Notes under the pieces: generated by a model
The model's database searches: none
What the model saw: only the letters and a program-made list of their open reading frames with translations
What the model was told of the DNA's origin: nothing
Part shown: piece after piece, positions 60,862 through 64,000 of the stretch
How the letters are laid out: the number at the start of each line of letters is the position of its first letter
How positions within the stretch are numbered: position 1 is the stretch's first letter
DNA from: Perca fluviatilis
Taxonomy: Eukaryota; Chordata; Actinopteri; Perciformes; Percidae
DNA length: 64,000 nt
Assembly (NCBI RefSeq): GCF_010015445.1
Contig: NC_053134.1
Span: 6,671,636 to 6,735,635 of the forward strand
Reading direction: 5' to 3'
Made by a program: the position numbers and the translations under genes

Positions 60862-63171
60862 ATGAAGTGAGAAGAAGGACGGAGGGAGAAGACGGAGGAA
60901 GAGAAAGGCTGTATTGTATTTTTATATATTCAGCCTTTCCTGCTATTGTAGCCTTGTTTTCAGGCCTCCTGAGCCAGTCTCTTTGTAGATGGATGGAGAA
61001 GGGATCGGGGCGGTTGCCATAGAGACGGAGGCCTCTCTGGGTGCAGAACCCACCTTGTTAAGCTTCCAGATTGGGCTGCCGTTTAGTGAGTTTGTCAGTG
61101 GGTGTGCAGGGAAATTATTCAGGATGGATTTACACTCGCAAGCCATTAATTCCTGTTTTCGTGTAAGCATTATTGTGTCCGCTCAGTCAGTCGTATCAAT
61201 TTAAAATTCTGCAAACAAATATTTGACCCAGTTCTTATAAATCCAAGTCTGTTTTTTTTTCTCTCTGTTGAGAAAATCATATCAATGATCCAAAACAGTG
61301 GCCAGGTTTTTGTGTTATTTACTCGTCTGAATACTGTACAGGTTGCCTGCTGTGAGAATCTTTTTGTTTTGGGGTATTTTTACTAAACCAATCAAAATTA
61401 GCAATACCTTTTGACATTGATTATCCCTCGACTGTGTATGGCCTAATCATAGACTGCATATAAAAAGTGTCCACCGCCTACCTTCAACTTTATATAAAGT
61501 CTATGAGCCTAATAGACAGCTGGCAAACAATACCAGGTAAATAACTACAGTGTAATTTGTGATAATGTAGATCTCTTGAGTTTAACACGTAGTGATCAAC
61601 AACAACAACGTGGTTACTTGATAATCTGTTGAGGACCAACCGAATGCAGCGAAACAATCCTGTATTAGACGGTAAAGGTACGGTCACATGACCTGACAAA
61701 GGACGTCACGCTTCTGATGCGGGTAATAAAATAAATACTGATCGGAGCGATCACAGCCTGTAAACCGCATATATCTGTAGTGTGATAATGAACTAAACAC
61801 GACGATAAAAAAACGTCAGCGTTGAACAAAAGGTGAACTCTGTCGGCGAAGGAAACGCACGCTTGAATCCAACCGGAATGTTGGCTTCAGATTCACAGGA
61901 CAGATGTTTCATGTGATCTAGAAATAAAAAAATTAAAAGAACTGGGTTGTAAAGAGCGCCACCCACAGAAACTTTCTAAACAGGCAGTCCAACAGAAAAC
62001 GTCTCACAGACATGACCCCAGCTGTCACTTCCACAGTCAACAACATATCATGAACAAAATGACCGAATAGTTATTAGACACTGGAAGCAGCCAACATGTG
62101 GTGCATGGTGGCTTTAAGGGAAAAATTTGGACACAAATTTTCAGATTATTTTTGTCACAATAAATCAGATGGGCAGAAGAATCAACATGACTGAACATTT
62201 AGCAAACAGAAACCGGAATTACAGACTTAAAACTGGTCAGATCTTTAGCAAGTTTTGGCAAAAAAAACCATCTATCATTCAAGTGTATCAGAAAACACTG
62301 AGTAAAAAGCAACTTTTGTGACTATAAGAATAGTATACGAATTGCTAGTGGCATCAATGAAAGCCTCCATCCAAGTTACATTTAAAAACTTGACATAACG
62401 GCTCATTATTGACATTTTAAGTGTCCCCTACATCAGACGTAAATTATTTCAGTGATTTGTCTCGACTGTGAGCAGTGTTAAAGCACCTTTTTTTTGGTCA
62501 TTTTCAAATTTCAGATTAATTGCCACTTTTTGTCTTGATTCCCTATTTGGATTTTATTCCATCACGTGTTGAACATTTCAAACTTGCTAACTGCCACTTT
62601 AAATGAACAGAAACACATGCATTGTTATGTCGAGGAGGAAGATTTGACAACTTCATCAAATCAAATATTTCACTTATTTCTTGTTTTGTAGCGTTTCACT
62701 GAGCCAAATGTTAGACTTTGGTTCGATATAGAGATTAACGTTCTTGCCAAAATAAAAGTCCTTTTTTTCATCGTCACTGTTTCAGTCAGCACAGTTTTAG
62801 TTTCAGTTATGTTTTTTTTTTTTTTTTATTCTCATTTGGATTTGAGTTGGATGCGATAAGATTTAAAGGCCAAATAAAATCATAATATATCTATATTTGA
62901 TATCTTTTTCAATGCGACCTCCTTCAAACTTTAAGGGAAGTGATTGTTTCTTTTGGATCACGTCTTTTTTTTTTAATGCCATAAAATACATTAAGACAAA
63001 AAATCTAAATAATTTCTTAAATCCTTCCGTCGCTGTTGAAATATATTTAAGATCAAAGCTGCCTACAGCCAGTATTTTGTGGCAATTTTTTAATTGTGTG
63101 GAGATTAACATCCAACCAAAGACCTGATCAGGAGCCTTTTGAGGGACAGTATTTAATAACATCTGCATGAC

Positions 63172-63315
<144 letters not shown>

Positions 63316-63629
63316 CATTTTGTGAATTATCTTCTCTCTGACAAGCAAAGCAGACAAACTGGTTGTTCATTGTGAATCAATGATTTAGCATTTTGTTCCA
63401 CTGTAGCTGGTAATGGAATAATACTTTATGATACTATATAATACTTTCTTCTGGACTGAACTAATGTGAGAACACTGAGACAGACGTGTCGTTATATTTC
63501 CTCGTTTCAATTCACTGATGCACTTTCCGATCTGTCAGAGCTATTTTCTTTTGAAACCATTTAGTTTTATTTTTAGAGTACTTTTTGATGATTATGTATT
63601 TTTGGCTTGTTTTTTTTTTTTTTTGTCCA

Positions 63630-63635
63630 AATAAA
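63630..63635 (+). terminator. gns: gns polyadenylation signal AATAAA
   Basis: AATAAA after a T-run, with no further strong signal before the window ends. The alternative signal at 62751-62756 is equally canonical. The sequence from 63656 to 64000 has nothing recognisable. Confidence 0.5.
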
Positions 63636-64000
63636 GAGATTCTCAAAAACATCACAAAAGGTCCTGCTCAGTTTCTAAAAGTTCTTTAACTAATCTGATC
63701 TCACAATGCGTCATAACAAATTAAACACATTTGAGTTTAATCAGTTTTTAGAAAAGAGCTATATATAAATGTAAGTATTTCATTTGTTTTCCTGTTTTCA
63801 AAAGCCCTAACATGTCTTGATTTCACAGATGTAACGCCTTAAAAAGTTATTTTAGAATTTAATTCACGACCTAATAAATTTGAGACTTCATCATTTTCTT
63901 TTCGTCACATCACACACTTTCTCTAAAGTTTGGCTAACCTGTATAATAGCCTTCTTCATGTACTTACCTTAATGTGTCACCTGTTTTGGTCATTTTGTGT

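Overview
This window is vertebrate nuclear DNA from a ray-finned fish, probably a percomorph teleost. The evidence is spliced genes with GT-AG introns whose encoded proteins match mammalian PKC theta, TBC1D30 and glucosamine-6-sulfatase, together with many teleost-type repeats (hAT, TIR elements/MITEs, tRNA-derived SINEs, Rex/CR1-like and L1/Tx1-like LINEs) and long CA/GT, GATA and GA microsatellites. No prokaryotic feature, CRISPR array or RNA gene was found.

Layout: (1) 1-15005, + strand: prkcq, entering from beyond the left edge. The sixteen coding exons in the window encode the last 686 residues (end of the C2-like domain, C1A, C1B, V3 hinge, kinase, C-tail). (2) 15006-19911: intergenic DNA and the tbc1d30 3' UTR, holding hAT-like and 1.36-kb TIR transposon remnants. 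(3) 19912-46108, - strand: complete tbc1d30 in fourteen coding exons (1093 aa), tail-to-tail with prkcq. A second, unlisted-looking first exon at 37178-37340 splices in phase to exon 3 and gives a shorter isoform. (4) 46109-47472: shared head-to-head promoter interval. (5) 47473-60861, + strand: complete gns in fourteen exons (539 aa), with a 3' UTR to about 63655.

The three genes do not form a pathway: PKC theta is a diacylglycerol-responsive signalling kinase, TBC1D30 a Rab GTPase-activating protein linked to Rab8 and cilia, and GNS a lysosomal sulfatase of heparan and keratan sulfate breakdown. The divergent gns-tbc1d30 pair matches the human 12q14.3 arrangement; prkcq next door does not match human order (10p15).

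The most unusual feature is a pair of about 450-bp inverted-repeat elements (39272-39738 and 55637-56078), each flanked by a 9-bp target duplication and each carrying the N-terminal piece of a RecQ-like helicase with its Walker A motif. They look like Mutator-type elements that captured a gene fragment. Other notable items are a triple-nested transposon in prkcq, a 410-bp hairpin, a 42-bp perfect palindrome, and microsatellites that form part of splice sites.
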